DNA of 8,824 nt from Nitrosomonadales bacterium (GTDB taxonomy: Bacteria; Pseudomonadota; Gammaproteobacteria; Burkholderiales; SG8-41). Positions 1 to 7,326 of this stretch are shown here, piece by piece; the first letter of the stretch is position 1; each line of letters opens with the position of its first letter. The stretch is taken from positions 1 to 8,824 of the forward strand of contig VFLF01000785.1 of assembly GCA_009885185.1 (NCBI GenBank). The letters run 5' to 3'. Under the pieces are notes generated by a model. That model was not told the DNA's origin. It ran no database searches and saw only the letters and a list, made by a program, of their open reading frames with translations. Made by a program: the position numbers and the translations under genes.

Positions 1-466
1 CGTGCCCGAAGGTGAGCTTGCCCGGCGACTTGCGCGCGAGCGAGGTCAGCTCCGCAAGCGTTTTGGCGGGCACGTGCGGGTTCACCACCAGCGCCGACAT
101 GCCGACCGATATGCCGCTGACGGGCACGAAGTCCTTCACATAGTCGTAGGGCAGTTTTTTGTAGAGGCTCGGATTGGCCGCGTGCGTGGAGTTGGTGCCG
201 ACGAGCAGTGTGTAGCCGTCCGGCGCCGAACGCGCGACATGCTCCGCCGCGAGTATACCGTTCGCGCCGGGGCGCGGATCAATCACGATGTTCTGCTTCG
301 CCATGGTGGTGATTTCATTGCCGAGCGCCCGCGCGGTGTTTTCCGGAAAGCCCGTGCTCATCGCCACAAAGCGCAGCGGCTTCGATGGGAAGGGTGTCTG
401 CGCATTGGCGGCAGCGCCGTGCAGCATGCCGATAATGCCTAACGTCCAGCAGAGTCGATGGGTCAT
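1..466 (-). CDS. Bug/TctC-family tripartite tricarboxylate transporter solute-binding protein (partial, N-terminal 155 aa)
   Basis: The frame starts at an ATG at 464-466 and stays open to the left edge, so the C-terminal half is missing. Residues 1-22 look like a signal peptide (hydrophobic core, then ANA before Gln23), which places the protein in the periplasm. The body is typical of the Bug/TctC fold: a block reading PRPGANG, then APDGYTLLVG, then THAANPSLYKKLPYD. Members bind carboxylates or other small acids and hand them to a TctAB membrane pair; none is in view, and many Bug receptors are orphans. The ligand cannot be told from sequence. The usual Gly-rich segment after the first strand is replaced by STGFPENTAR. 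The start is forced: an in-frame TAA lies three codons upstream, and it is the stop codon of the propeller gene. The gap to that gene is 9 nt with no strong Shine-Dalgarno, suggesting translational coupling. Confidence 0.9.
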   Translation of the reverse strand, partial: MTHRLCWTLGIIGMLHGAAANAQTPFPSKPLRFVAMSTGFPENTARALGNEITTMAKQNIVIDPRPGANGILAAEHVARSAPDGYTLLVGTNSTHAANPSLYKKLPYDYVKDFVPVSGISVGMSALVVNPHVPAKTLAELTSLARKSPGKLTFGH

Positions 467-475
467 GGATGTCGC

Positions 476-1570
476 TTATTTGTTCGTCACCGGGCCGGTG
501 CCCTTGTAAATCAGCTTCTGCAAACCGCGCGCGGTTTGCGCGACGTACAAATTGCCCTTGGAGTCGGTGGTGATTTGATGGCCGCCGGCGAGCAGCCCGC
601 CGCCGCCGATGACATCGACGAACTCCAGCGTTTTGCGGTCGAGCACCACGATGTCGATGCCGCCGCCGACGTAGAGAAAGCGCTGCTCCGGATCGGGCGA
701 CAGCGCGAGGTTGCGCGCGAATGGCGCGTTGTGCCGCACGTATTGCTTCAAAAATTTTCCTTCGCTGGTGAACATCTGCACGCGGCGGTTTTCGCGGTCG
801 GCCACGTAGACCAAGCCGTCGTCCGCGACGCGAATCGCGTGCACGATGCTGAACTGATCGGGGCCGGGCCCGTCGGGCACGGCCTTGAGGCTCGGCGGCG
901 GGCAGTCGAATTTGTCCACGGGCTTGTTGCCGAACGCGCCCCACATGCGCTTGAATTTGCCGGTATCGGCATCGAACACCGCCACGCGATGATTGCCGTA
1001 GCCGTCGGCGACGAAAATTTCGTTGGTCTTGCGATGCACCCACACATCGGCGGGCTGTTGCAGGTTCAGGGTATCGGCGTTGCCCTTGCTTTGCGTGGCG
1101 CGGCCTATTTGCATGATGAATTTTCCGTCCGGTGTGAACTTGAGCAACTGGTCATCGCTCGCGGGCTTTAGCCCCGGCAAATCGCGGCCCACGCAGTTGT
1201 TGCCGCCCACCCACACATTGCCCTTGTAATCGATGTGGATGCCGTGCTCTCGTTGCGGCCATTCATAACCTTTATTGTGATCTGCGTCACCGCCCCAACT
1301 GCGCAGATAGTTGCCGGCACTGTCGAAGATGATGATGGCGGGTGCGGCCATTTTGGCGTTGTCGCCTTGCAGCGTGCGCGGGCGGTGCAGCACCCACACG
1401 TTGTCCTGTGCGTCGATGGCGATGCTGGAGGCGTCGCCGAGTTTGAATTTCTCCGGGATTTTCGGCCACGATTTGTCGAGTTCGAATTTCGGGCCGTCGG
1501 CGGCGAGAGCACCCGTGCAGAGTGCAATGGTGGTGATTAACAGTGCGTGTATAAGATTTTTTATTTTCAT
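476..1570 (-). CDS. Exported NHL-repeat / six-bladed beta-propeller protein
   Basis: This is a 364-aa protein. Residues 1-23 form a signal peptide (KIK basic start, hydrophobic core, ALA cleavage site), so it is probably periplasmic or secreted. The rest shows repeated propeller strands of the NHL type: IAIDAQDNVWVLHR near residue 50, HIDYKGNVWVGG near 110, a blade with VADGYGNHRVAVFD near 190, VYVADRENRRVQMF near 255, and TTDSKGNLYVAQT near the end. The overall pattern resembles bacterial proteins annotated as related to peptidyl-alpha-hydroxyglycine lyase, but I cannot confirm the metal and catalytic residues of that enzyme, so no activity is assigned. The ATG at 1570 is preceded by a clear GGGAG five bases away. 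It lies 22 nt after the ModA-like gene and 9 nt before the Bug receptor gene, so all three are probably co-transcribed. The role is unknown; a scaffold or sensor linked to the neighbouring binding proteins is a guess. Confidence 0.85.
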   Translation of the reverse strand: MKIKNLIHALLITTIALCTGALAADGPKFELDKSWPKIPEKFKLGDASSIAIDAQDNVWVLHRPRTLQGDNAKMAAPAIIIFDSAGNYLRSWGGDADHNKGYEWPQREHGIHIDYKGNVWVGGNNCVGRDLPGLKPASDDQLLKFTPDGKFIMQIGRATQSKGNADTLNLQQPADVWVHRKTNEIFVADGYGNHRVAVFDADTGKFKRMWGAFGNKPVDKFDCPPPSLKAVPDGPGPDQFSIVHAIRVADDGLVYVADRENRRVQMFTSEGKFLKQYVRHNAPFARNLALSPDPEQRFLYVGGGIDIVVLDRKTLEFVDVIGGGGLLAGGHQITTDSKGNLYVAQTARGLQKLIYKGTGPVTNK

Positions 1571-1575
1571 GTGAT

Positions 1576-1580
1576 CTCCC
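1576..1580 (-). promoter_or_regulatory. Shine-Dalgarno of the beta-propeller gene
   Basis: The minus strand reads GGGAG followed by ATCAC and then ATG. This is the clearest ribosome binding site in the minus-strand series and it fixes the start of the propeller gene at 1570. Confidence 0.75.
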
Positions 1581-1592
1581 TGGGTTGCGTGT

Positions 1593-2276
1593 TCAAGCCG
1601 GTTCCATGCCCTTGGTGCGGATCAGCGCATGCGCTGCGGGCGCTTTAAAAAACGCCGTCAGTGCATCGGCCGCGGCAGCCACTTGACTGTCAACGTGCCG
1701 GCCCGTGGCAAAAAACGTAATCTCCTCGATCTCTTTCGGCAAGCCGCCGGCGATATCGATGCCCGGCACCGGCATCAGTTCGCTCATCTGCTGAAAACCG
1801 ATTTCCGCTTCGCCGCACGCGACCACCGCGCCGACGGGCTGGCCGCGGATTTGTTGCACCTTGGCAGCCAGTTGATCGGCAATGCCCATGCGTGTAAACA
1901 GGCCAATGAGATACACGCCGCTGGGGCCGCCGGAATACGCGATGGATTTGGCCGCCAGCATCGCGCGCCTGAAGGCCTCGGCGGAACGGATGTCGGGCTT
2001 GGGCGCGCCTTGTTTGACCGCGATCGCCACCCACGAGCTGGCGACATCAACACGGCTGCCCTTGGCGAATTTGCCGGCGGCAATCAATTCATCAATCGCG
2101 TTGCCCGACATCACCGCCAGATCGGTGGGCTCGCCGGCCTTCGCGCGGGCGACGATCTCCTGCGTGGTGATCCAGGTGCTGACGACCTTGTGGCCGGTGG
2201 CGCGCTCGAATTGGGGAACCAATTCGACATACGCTTCCTTGAATGCGGCAGTGGCCATTACTTTAATGATCGGCAT
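1593..2276 (-). CDS. ModA-like (SBP_bac_11-type) substrate-binding protein lacking a signal peptide
   Basis: This 227-aa protein has the fold signature of molybdate-type periplasmic binding proteins. It opens with IKVMATAAFKEAYVELVPQFERATGHKV, contains TDLAVMSGNAIDELIAAGK near residue 52, AAKSIAYSGGPSGVYLIGL near 110, and ACGEAEIGFQQMSEL near 160. That arrangement fits the COG0725 group. Molybdate binding is not shown. The striking feature is the N-terminus: the first beta strand begins at residue 3, and reading further upstream in frame gives only AT-rich codons with no signal peptide, so the protein should stay in the cytoplasm unless exported unconventionally. Its length matches a mature binding protein. 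No ModB/ModC permease is adjacent. The leader lacks a Shine-Dalgarno and instead has ACCTCC just before the ATG, with a repeated 16-nt element 13 nt upstream. Related soil-bacterial ModA-like proteins without signal peptides exist, so this is probably a real subfamily and not a mis-called start. Confidence 0.82.
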   Translation of the reverse strand: MPIIKVMATAAFKEAYVELVPQFERATGHKVVSTWITTQEIVARAKAGEPTDLAVMSGNAIDELIAAGKFAKGSRVDVASSWVAIAVKQGAPKPDIRSAEAFRRAMLAAKSIAYSGGPSGVYLIGLFTRMGIADQLAAKVQQIRGQPVGAVVACGEAEIGFQQMSELMPVPGIDIAGGLPKEIEEITFFATGRHVDSQVAAAADALTAFFKAPAAHALIRTKGMEPA

Positions 2277-2289
2277 GGAGGTATATTTA

Positions 2290-2305
2290 TAAGTATTTGT
2301 TTTTA
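2290..2305 (-). repeat. Leader repeat, copy A (16-nt core)
   Basis: On the minus strand the core reads TAAAAACAAATACTTA. It ends 13 nt before the ATG of the ModA-like gene. An identical core lies at 4630-4645, again 13 nt before a start codon. Weaker similarity continues on both sides (AAAAT plus a CT pair upstream; AAT and TACCTC downstream), so the shared unit is about 40-45 nt. In this copy a TATAAA hexamer (minus strand, 2291-2286) follows the core; used as a -10 box it would give an almost leaderless mRNA, but no good -35 is visible. The function is unknown: promoter-like, processing or transcript-stability element, or a small dispersed repeat. Confidence 0.8.
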
Positions 2306-2345
2306 AAAGATATTTTATTATGCAGACGAGGCTATGGCCGAAAGT

Positions 2346-2786
2346 TTACCCGATGGCCGTCGCCGCGAATTGCCGAGGCGTGACTATGCGAAACGGCAAC
2401 GGTCTGACCTTGCGTGATGCCAGCGCGAGCAGATCCCCATCCTTGGTAATCAGCGCATCGGCGCGGCAGTCGCGCGCGAGTTCCAGAAACATCTGGTCGT
2501 CGGCGTCGGCGCAACGCGGAAGGGTATCAATGACGTGAGGCGTGGCGCAGTCCCGCACGTCGCGCGTGAGCGCACGGCATTGCGCCAGCGCGGCGTCTTG
2601 CGCCTCCATGCTCAGGTGGCGTCCGGACAGGGGATAGCCCAGGACGCGGATCAATTCCGTTTCGCATGCGGCACTGATAAACACGGCGGCTTCGCCCTTG
2701 GCAACTGCGGCCTGAATCGGCGCAACACCCGCATCAGCAAACACCAGCCAGTCGAGCCACACATTGGTGTCGAGTACCAGACGCAT
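2346..2786 (-). CDS. PIN-domain protein, putative toxin/ribonuclease (COG1569/TIGR00305-like)
   Basis: This 146-aa protein matches the PIN fold used by VapC-like RNases. It begins LVLDTNVWLDWLV, giving the first acidic residue D6. ACETELIRVLGYP supplies E44, CADADDQMFLELARD supplies D94/D97, and ALITKDGDLLAL supplies D116/D118. These acidic residues would hold the metal ion for single-strand RNA cleavage. The layout, especially the CxDxDDxxFLELA block, fits the group annotated as putative toxin-antitoxin toxin component, PIN family. The frame is open far upstream, but the start at 2786 is preferred because it begins exactly at the conserved first strand. It also overlaps the TGA of the hydrolase by one base (TGATG), a classic coupled start. 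No small antitoxin gene is next to it; the upstream partner is the hydrolase. Whether it is a toxin or a housekeeping RNase is open. Confidence 0.88.
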   Translation of the reverse strand: MRLVLDTNVWLDWLVFADAGVAPIQAAVAKGEAAVFISAACETELIRVLGYPLSGRHLSMEAQDAALAQCRALTRDVRDCATPHVIDTLPRCADADDQMFLELARDCRADALITKDGDLLALASRKVRPLPFRIVTPRQFAATAIG

Positions 2787-3640
2787 CAAGCTTCGTGGCA
2801 GCTGATGCCGTCGTGACGCGCGGCGAAATGCAGTACCTCGGTGGCGCAGGCGGCGGGATGCAGGCAGTGCAGGTTGTGATATTTCTGCGGGATGTGAACG
2901 AGCGTGTGTTCGCGCACCGAGCGGCGCAGCAAATCCAGTTGCTCGGGCGTGGTGTGCGTGTCGTGCGACGGATACAAGCCCAGCAGCGGCGCCGCAATGC
3001 GCGGCAGATACGGCGCGGCATCGAGGCTGTAAAACAGCTTTTGCATGGCGATCATCACTTCGATATCCGACTGGCCTTGCTCCTCGGAAAACCACGCCAT
3101 CAGGCCGGGGTCGGTGCCCGGCGGAAAGCGATCCGCTGTGTTTTTGCCTTGCGCGTAACCGCGCGCGCCGAGCGCGCGCAGCGCGGCCTCCTGCGAGGCA
3201 TGGCCGAAACTGCCGCGCGTTTTTGCCGCCTGATTCAGTTGCATGGGCGTGGACACCAGGCTTAACGTGCGCACGCGATGCGGGCGTTCGGCGGCGAACA
3301 GTATGCCGAGAATGCCGCCCATCGATTCGCCGCAATAGTGGACCGACTGTGCCGATGCCACGCCGGCATGATCGAGGATGGCTTCGAGATCATTCAGATA
3401 GGCGTTAACCGCAATGCCGGTGTTGAGATCAAAGTCTTTCGATGAGCGGCCAAAGCCGCGCAGATCAGGACGAATCACCTTGTAAAAGCGCGCGAGATAG
3501 GGCACCCACTGAAACCAGAATTTCGACGAGCGTGCAAAGCCGTGTTGCAACACGATAAACGGTGCGTCGCGCCACGGATCGGTGTAGTCGTCGAGCTCGT
3601 AATACAGGCTGGGCTGGCCGGTGCGTTGGAGGAGAGGCAT
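2786..3640 (-). CDS. Alpha/beta-hydrolase fold protein
   Basis: From the ATG at 3640 this is a 284-aa alpha/beta hydrolase. The oxyanion-hole motif HGF is at residues 33-35, and the loop RPDLRGFGRSS is at 57-67. The nucleophile elbow GESMGG puts the catalytic serine at 106. The likely acid is D227 in SHDTHT, and the base is H255 or H258 in a His-rich stretch near the C-terminus. There is no signal peptide, so it is cytoplasmic. The substrate (ester, lactone or C-C bond) cannot be told. The frame extends upstream to an ATG at 3718, adding 26 residues, but that extension would overlap the phosphoesterase gene by 47 nt and looks like non-coding translation. The shorter start begins right before the first strand. 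Neither start has a strong Shine-Dalgarno. It lies 31 nt downstream of the phosphoesterase gene and is coupled to the PIN gene by a one-base overlap. Confidence 0.87.
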   Translation of the reverse strand: MPLLQRTGQPSLYYELDDYTDPWRDAPFIVLQHGFARSSKFWFQWVPYLARFYKVIRPDLRGFGRSSKDFDLNTGIAVNAYLNDLEAILDHAGVASAQSVHYCGESMGGILGILFAAERPHRVRTLSLVSTPMQLNQAAKTRGSFGHASQEAALRALGARGYAQGKNTADRFPPGTDPGLMAWFSEEQGQSDIEVMIAMQKLFYSLDAAPYLPRIAAPLLGLYPSHDTHTTPEQLDLLRRSVREHTLVHIPQKYHNLHCLHPAACATEVLHFAARHDGISCHEA

Positions 3641-3671
3641 GCGTGAAGTGTAACGCGGGTGACACGCGGGA

Positions 3672-4616
3672 TTAGTTGCCCGGCACGCCCGCGAACCGTA
3701 CGCGACCGCTGTTGCCATTGTCCCGCGTGACGGTCACGCGCACCCAGTTGACCGCCGGGCTGCCGAACACTTCGATGCGCGTAAAGTTGCGCAGCGTCTG
3801 GCCTGTTTGCGCATCCATCAGGGGTTGATCGATGCGATGGCGGTGCGTGTCGCCGTGGATCAGCAGCACTTCGCCGCCGGTTTCGTTTCCAAAGCGCTGC
3901 GTTTCGCGCGCGATGGTTGCCATGATCGCGCTGTAGTTGCGCCGCACGCCGCCGGTGATCGACCAGGGATTGGCCTGCATCGTCAGTACCACCGCGCCGC
4001 GGGCTTGCGCGCGCGCCGCGCGAAATGTCTCCACGATCCACGCTTCCACCATCTTTGTGCGCGCGGCGGATTCCTGTGGCTGCCGCGCGTTGTTGTCGCC
4101 GCCGGGCATGTTGAGCGTGGCGAACACCACGCCGCCGTGTTCCCAGCGCGCATGTTCGGGATAAGCGGCGCTTTGCCGCTGCAATGCCAACTTGCGTTGA
4201 CCGATCGCATAGGTATCGGCGAAAAAAATCTGCCGCAGCTGCCGCAGGCGATCTTCTGGCTCACGTTCGGCGTCTGCCGCGCCCAGCGCGCGCCAGCAAT
4301 CTGTCCAGTCGTTGTCGCCGGGCGCGTAGATCAGCGGATGATGCGATAGCGCGAACTCATTGCGGCGCTGCTGATACAACGCGTCGCTGCACGGCGCCCA
4401 ACTGCTTTTGAAATCACCGACGTGAATCACGAAAGCCAGCGGCGCGCGATTCATCGCGGCGATCACGTCGATGAACTGCGCATGCTCCGCCTCGGTATAA
4501 GGCGCGTCGCCGAAAGCGGCGAAAGTGAAGCTTTGCGCGGGCAGGTGTCCCGCGCAACACAGCAGCAGCGCCGCGCAGAGTTGCAGGATTCGGTGCGGGC
4601 GGAATGGAAGTGGCAC
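3672..4616 (-). CDS. Exported calcineurin-like metallophosphoesterase
   Basis: This is a 314-aa protein with an N-terminal signal peptide (arginine-rich start, Leu/Ala/Cys core at about 10-22, PAQS cleavage region near 26-29), so it is probably periplasmic. Metal-site motifs appear in calcineurin-like order: FGDAPY with D37, HVGDFK with D68, PGDNDWTDC with N102/D103, MQANPW around the fourth motif, and HGDTHRH with H254 and H258. Two positions depart from the canonical set: the His of DxH is replaced by Pro-Tyr (DAPY), and the usual motif-four His is not evident (MQAN). This looks like a coherent GDxPY variant and not decay, because all other motifs are intact. The substrate is unknown. The start codon is GTG at 4616; there is no nearby Shine-Dalgarno, and the 16-nt leader repeat ends 13 nt upstream. 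The gene follows mutS by 42 nt and precedes the hydrolase by 31 nt. Confidence 0.85.
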   Translation of the reverse strand: MPLPFRPHRILQLCAALLLCCAGHLPAQSFTFAAFGDAPYTEAEHAQFIDVIAAMNRAPLAFVIHVGDFKSSWAPCSDALYQQRRNEFALSHHPLIYAPGDNDWTDCWRALGAADAEREPEDRLRQLRQIFFADTYAIGQRKLALQRQSAAYPEHARWEHGGVVFATLNMPGGDNNARQPQESAARTKMVEAWIVETFRAARAQARGAVVLTMQANPWSITGGVRRNYSAIMATIARETQRFGNETGGEVLLIHGDTHRHRIDQPLMDAQTGQTLRNFTRIEVFGSPAVNWVRVTVTRDNGNSGRVRFAGVPGN

Positions 4617-4629
4617 GAGAGGTAATTCG

Positions 4630-4645
4630 TAAGTATTTGTTTTTA
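4630..4645 (-). repeat. Leader repeat, copy B (16-nt core)
   Basis: This core is identical to that at 2290-2305: TAAAAACAAATACTTA on the minus strand, 13 nt before the GTG of the phosphoesterase gene. It fills most of the 42-nt mutS-phosphoesterase gap. AATTAC words flank it on both sides. The extended similarity to copy A reaches the TACCTC just before the start codon and an AAAAT block next to the mutS stop codon. No hairpin or U-run typical of an intrinsic terminator is seen here, so mutS transcription probably continues through. Confidence 0.8.
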
Positions 4646-4658
4646 TTGAGTAATTTTT

Positions 4659-7241
4659 CTAGGCATCCAACGTCTTGCGCAGGCGGTAAATCAGTTCCAG
4701 TGCGTCACGCGGGGTGAGCGCATCGGGATCGACCGCGCGCAGCGCGCCAACCAGTGGATGCTCGGCGGGCGTTTCCGCTTCTGCTGTCGTGTTGGCGCTG
4801 GCGTTTGGATTCGCAAATAAATCGCGTTGCGGTGTCGCCGCCGAACTTTTTTCTTCCAGCTCCGCAAGGTTGCGCCGCGCGGCGCGGATCACGCTCGACG
4901 GCACGCCCGCCAGTTGCGCCACCTGCAAGCCGTAGCTTTGATTCGCCGGGCCTTCTTCCACGCTGTGCAGAAATACGATGTGATCCTTGTGCTCCACCGC
5001 GTCGAAATGCACATTGACCGATTCCTTGAATCGTACCGCCAGTTCGGTGAGCTCGAAGTAGTGCGTGGCGAACAGCGAATAGCAGCGGTTTTTTTCTATC
5101 AGATGGCGCGCGATGGCCCATGCCAGCGCCAGGCCGTCGTAGGTGGACGTGCCGCGTCCGACCTCATCCATCAGCACCAGGCTTTTCGGCGTGGCGTGAT
5201 GCAGGATGTACGCAGCCTCGGTCATTTCCACCATGAAGGTGGAGCGGCCTCCCGCCAGATCGTCCGCCGCGCCGATGCGCGTAAAAATCTGATCCACCGG
5301 GCCGAGCTTGGCGCGCGTGGCGGGCACGAACGAGCCGCAATGCGCTAGCAGCACGATCAGCGCCACTTGCCGCATGTAAGTGGATTTGCCGCCCATGTTG
5401 GGGCCGGTGATGAGCAGCATCTGCCGCGCGGGCGACAGCCGCGTGTCGTTGGGGATGAACTGATCGACTTGCGCCTGCACAACCGGATGTCGTCCGCCGT
5501 CGATCTCGATAATCGCGTCGTCGGTGAATTGCGGCGCGCACCAGTCCAGCGCCGACGCGCGCGCGGCGAAGGTGGTCAGCAAATCCAGCTCCGCCAGCGC
5601 GGCGGCGGTTTGCTGTAACACGGAGATGTGCGGCGCGAGTTCATCGAGCAGTTTTTCGTAGAGCAGTTTTTCACGCGCCAGCGCGCGGTCCTGCGCCGAC
5701 AGCGCCTTGTCCTCGAAGGTTTTTAATTCCGGCGTGATGTAACGCTCGGCGTTTTTCAGTGTTTGCCGCCGGCGATAATCATCGGGCACTTTGTCGCTTT
5801 GCGCGCGCGAGACCTCGATGTAAAAACCATGCACGCGGTTGTATTCGACCTTGAGATTGGCGATGCCGGTGCGCGCTTTTTCACGTGTTTCGAGCGCCAG
5901 CAGGAATTCGCCGCAGTTGGTCTGGATGGCGCGCAGCTCGTCGAGTTCCGCATCAAAGCCATCGGCGATGACGCCGCCTTCGCGCAGCACGCTCGACGGC
6001 TCGTCGCGTATCGCGCGGGCGAGCAGCGTAGCGAGCGCATCGCGCGGCGCCAGCGCGGCGGTGATATCCGTCATGCGCGGGCTGGCGGTCACCGCCAGCG
6101 CCGCGTTCAGTTCCGGCAGGCGCTTTAAGGTATCGCGCAGGCCCGACAGGTCGCGCGGGCGCGCGGTCTTCAGCGCCAGCCGCGCGGTGATGCGCTCCAC
6201 ATCAACAAAGGTGCGCAACAGCGCATGCACATCATCGTGAATGCGGGTGTGGATCAGCTCGCCCACTGCCTGCTGGCGCGCGCGCGGCACACTGCGCTCC
6301 GCCAGCGGATGATGCAGCACGTGGCGCAGCAGACGGCTGCCCATGCCGTTGGCGCACTGATCCAGCAGCGATAGCAGCGTCGGCGCGGCCTCGCCGCGTA
6401 TGGTTTCGGTGATCTCCAGGTTGCGCCGCGTGGCCGGATCCATGCGCACCCACACGCCGGTGTGCTCGACCGTCAGCGCGCGCACATGCGCGATGGCCGC
6501 GCCCTGCGTCGATTTCACGTAATCGAGCAGCGCATTGGCGGCGCCGATGGCGATGCTCATCTGCTCCGCGCCGAAGCCATTCAGATCGTGCGTGCCGAAT
6601 TGCGCGCACAGATTGCGCCGCGCCGCGTCCGCGTCAAAGTGCCACGGTGCCACGCGGCGCAGCGGTGTCTTGCCCGCATCAAACGCCGCGGCGTCAAAGT
6701 TCTCCGGCGCGAGTATCTCCGCCGGGCGCAGGCGTTCGAGTTCACCCGCGAGATTAACCCATGCCGTTTCCATCACCGCGAAGCGCCCGGACGCGAGCGA
6801 CAACCACGCCAACCCCAGCATGTCGCGCGAGCGGTTCACGCACAAGAGAATGTTGTCGCGCTTGTCGTCAAGCAGCGCGGTATCGGTCAGCGTGCCGGGC
6901 GTAACGATGCGCATCACCTTACGCTCGACCGGCCCTTTGGATGTCGCCGGGTCGCCAATCTGCTCGCAGATCGCCACCGATTCGCCGAGTTTCACCAGCT
7001 TGGCAAGATATTGCTCGGCGGCGTGATACGGCACACCCGCCATCTTGATCGGCACGCCCGCCGAAGCGCCGCGGCTGGTCAGCGTGATGTCCAGCAACCG
7101 CGACGCACGTTCTGCGTCATCGTAAAACAACTCGTAAAAATCACCCATCCGATAGAAGAGAAGCTTGTCCGGATGGTCGGCCTTGATGCGCAGGTATTGC
7201 TGCATCATGGGTGTATGTTTGCTAAAACCAAGGTCGTTCAA
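4659..7241 (-). CDS. mutS: DNA mismatch repair protein MutS
   Basis: MutS recognises base mismatches and small loops, and with MutL starts strand-directed repair in the cytoplasm. The protein is 860 aa, close to the 853 aa of E. coli MutS. The N-terminal mismatch-binding domain contains HTPMMQQYL and the GDFYEL motif, with the stacking Phe at 35 and the contacting Glu at 37. The connector (about 130-255), core and clamp (about 270-565) follow. The ATPase domain carries the Walker [10 protein letters not shown] (613-621, Lys619) and the Walker [12 protein letters not shown] (Asp692, Glu693). After a variable Ala/Glu-rich linker the C-terminal helical segment ([15 protein letters not shown]) needed for dimer/tetramer contacts is present. 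All key residues are intact. The start codon is TTG, chosen because it gives the family-typical short lead before HTPMMQQ and has AGGAA 10 nt upstream. ATG codons at residues 12-13 would remove conserved residues. It is the first gene of the minus-strand series. Confidence 0.98.
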   Translation of the reverse strand: MNDLGFSKHTPMMQQYLRIKADHPDKLLFYRMGDFYELFYDDAERASRLLDITLTSRGASAGVPIKMAGVPYHAAEQYLAKLVKLGESVAICEQIGDPATSKGPVERKVMRIVTPGTLTDTALLDDKRDNILLCVNRSRDMLGLAWLSLASGRFAVMETAWVNLAGELERLRPAEILAPENFDAAAFDAGKTPLRRVAPWHFDADAARRNLCAQFGTHDLNGFGAEQMSIAIGAANALLDYVKSTQGAAIAHVRALTVEHTGVWVRMDPATRRNLEITETIRGEAAPTLLSLLDQCANGMGSRLLRHVLHHPLAERSVPRARQQAVGELIHTRIHDDVHALLRTFVDVERITARLALKTARPRDLSGLRDTLKRLPELNAALAVTASPRMTDITAALAPRDALATLLARAIRDEPSSVLREGGVIADGFDAELDELRAIQTNCGEFLLALETREKARTGIANLKVEYNRVHGFYIEVSRAQSDKVPDDYRRRQTLKNAERYITPELKTFEDKALSAQDRALAREKLLYEKLLDELAPHISVLQQTAAALAELDLLTTFAARASALDWCAPQFTDDAIIEIDGGRHPVVQAQVDQFIPNDTRLSPARQMLLITGPNMGGKSTYMRQVALIVLLAHCGSFVPATRAKLGPVDQIFTRIGAADDLAGGRSTFMVEMTEAAYILHHATPKSLVLMDEVGRGTSTYDGLALAWAIARHLIEKNRCYSLFATHYFELTELAVRFKESVNVHFDAVEHKDHIVFLHSVEEGPANQSYGLQVAQLAGVPSSVIRAARRNLAELEEKSSAATPQRDLFANPNASANTTAEAETPAEHPLVGALRAVDPDALTPRDALELIYRLRKTLDA

Positions 7242-7251
7242 GGTAATGTTA

Positions 7252-7256
7252 TTCCT
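7252..7256 (-). promoter_or_regulatory. mutS: Shine-Dalgarno candidate for the TTG start of mutS
   Basis: AGGAA on the minus strand lies 10 nt before the TTG codon at 7241. The spacing is slightly long but acceptable. It is the main support for the TTG start over the internal ATGs, which lie in conserved MutS sequence. Confidence 0.5.
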
Positions 7257-7326
7257 GAAAAAATTCTCTCTAACTACATGTTCTCATTGCACTTATTGGA
7301 AAATTTACGTTGCTCCCTATGCACAG

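Noticed and set aside
315..1043. A 242-aa minus-strand frame overlapping the propeller and Bug genes
   Set aside because: It is an Arg-rich out-of-frame shadow; the propeller and Bug proteins in the other frame have signal peptides and family motifs.
2320..2345. Possible terminator after the PIN gene (GGC-CATA-GCC)
   Set aside because: The stem is only three base pairs and is not directly followed by a U-run, so it is too weak to call.
2346..3335. A 329-aa minus-strand reading frame ending with the PIN domain
   Set aside because: Its first 183 residues are an Arg-rich, low-complexity translation lying in another frame of the well-supported alpha/beta hydrolase. The PIN fold starts cleanly at 2786 with a coupled TGATG.
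3641..3718. 26-residue N-terminal extension of the alpha/beta hydrolase (ATG at 3718)
   Set aside because: It overlaps the phosphoesterase coding region, adds Arg/Cys-rich sequence unlike the family, and has no properly spaced Shine-Dalgarno.
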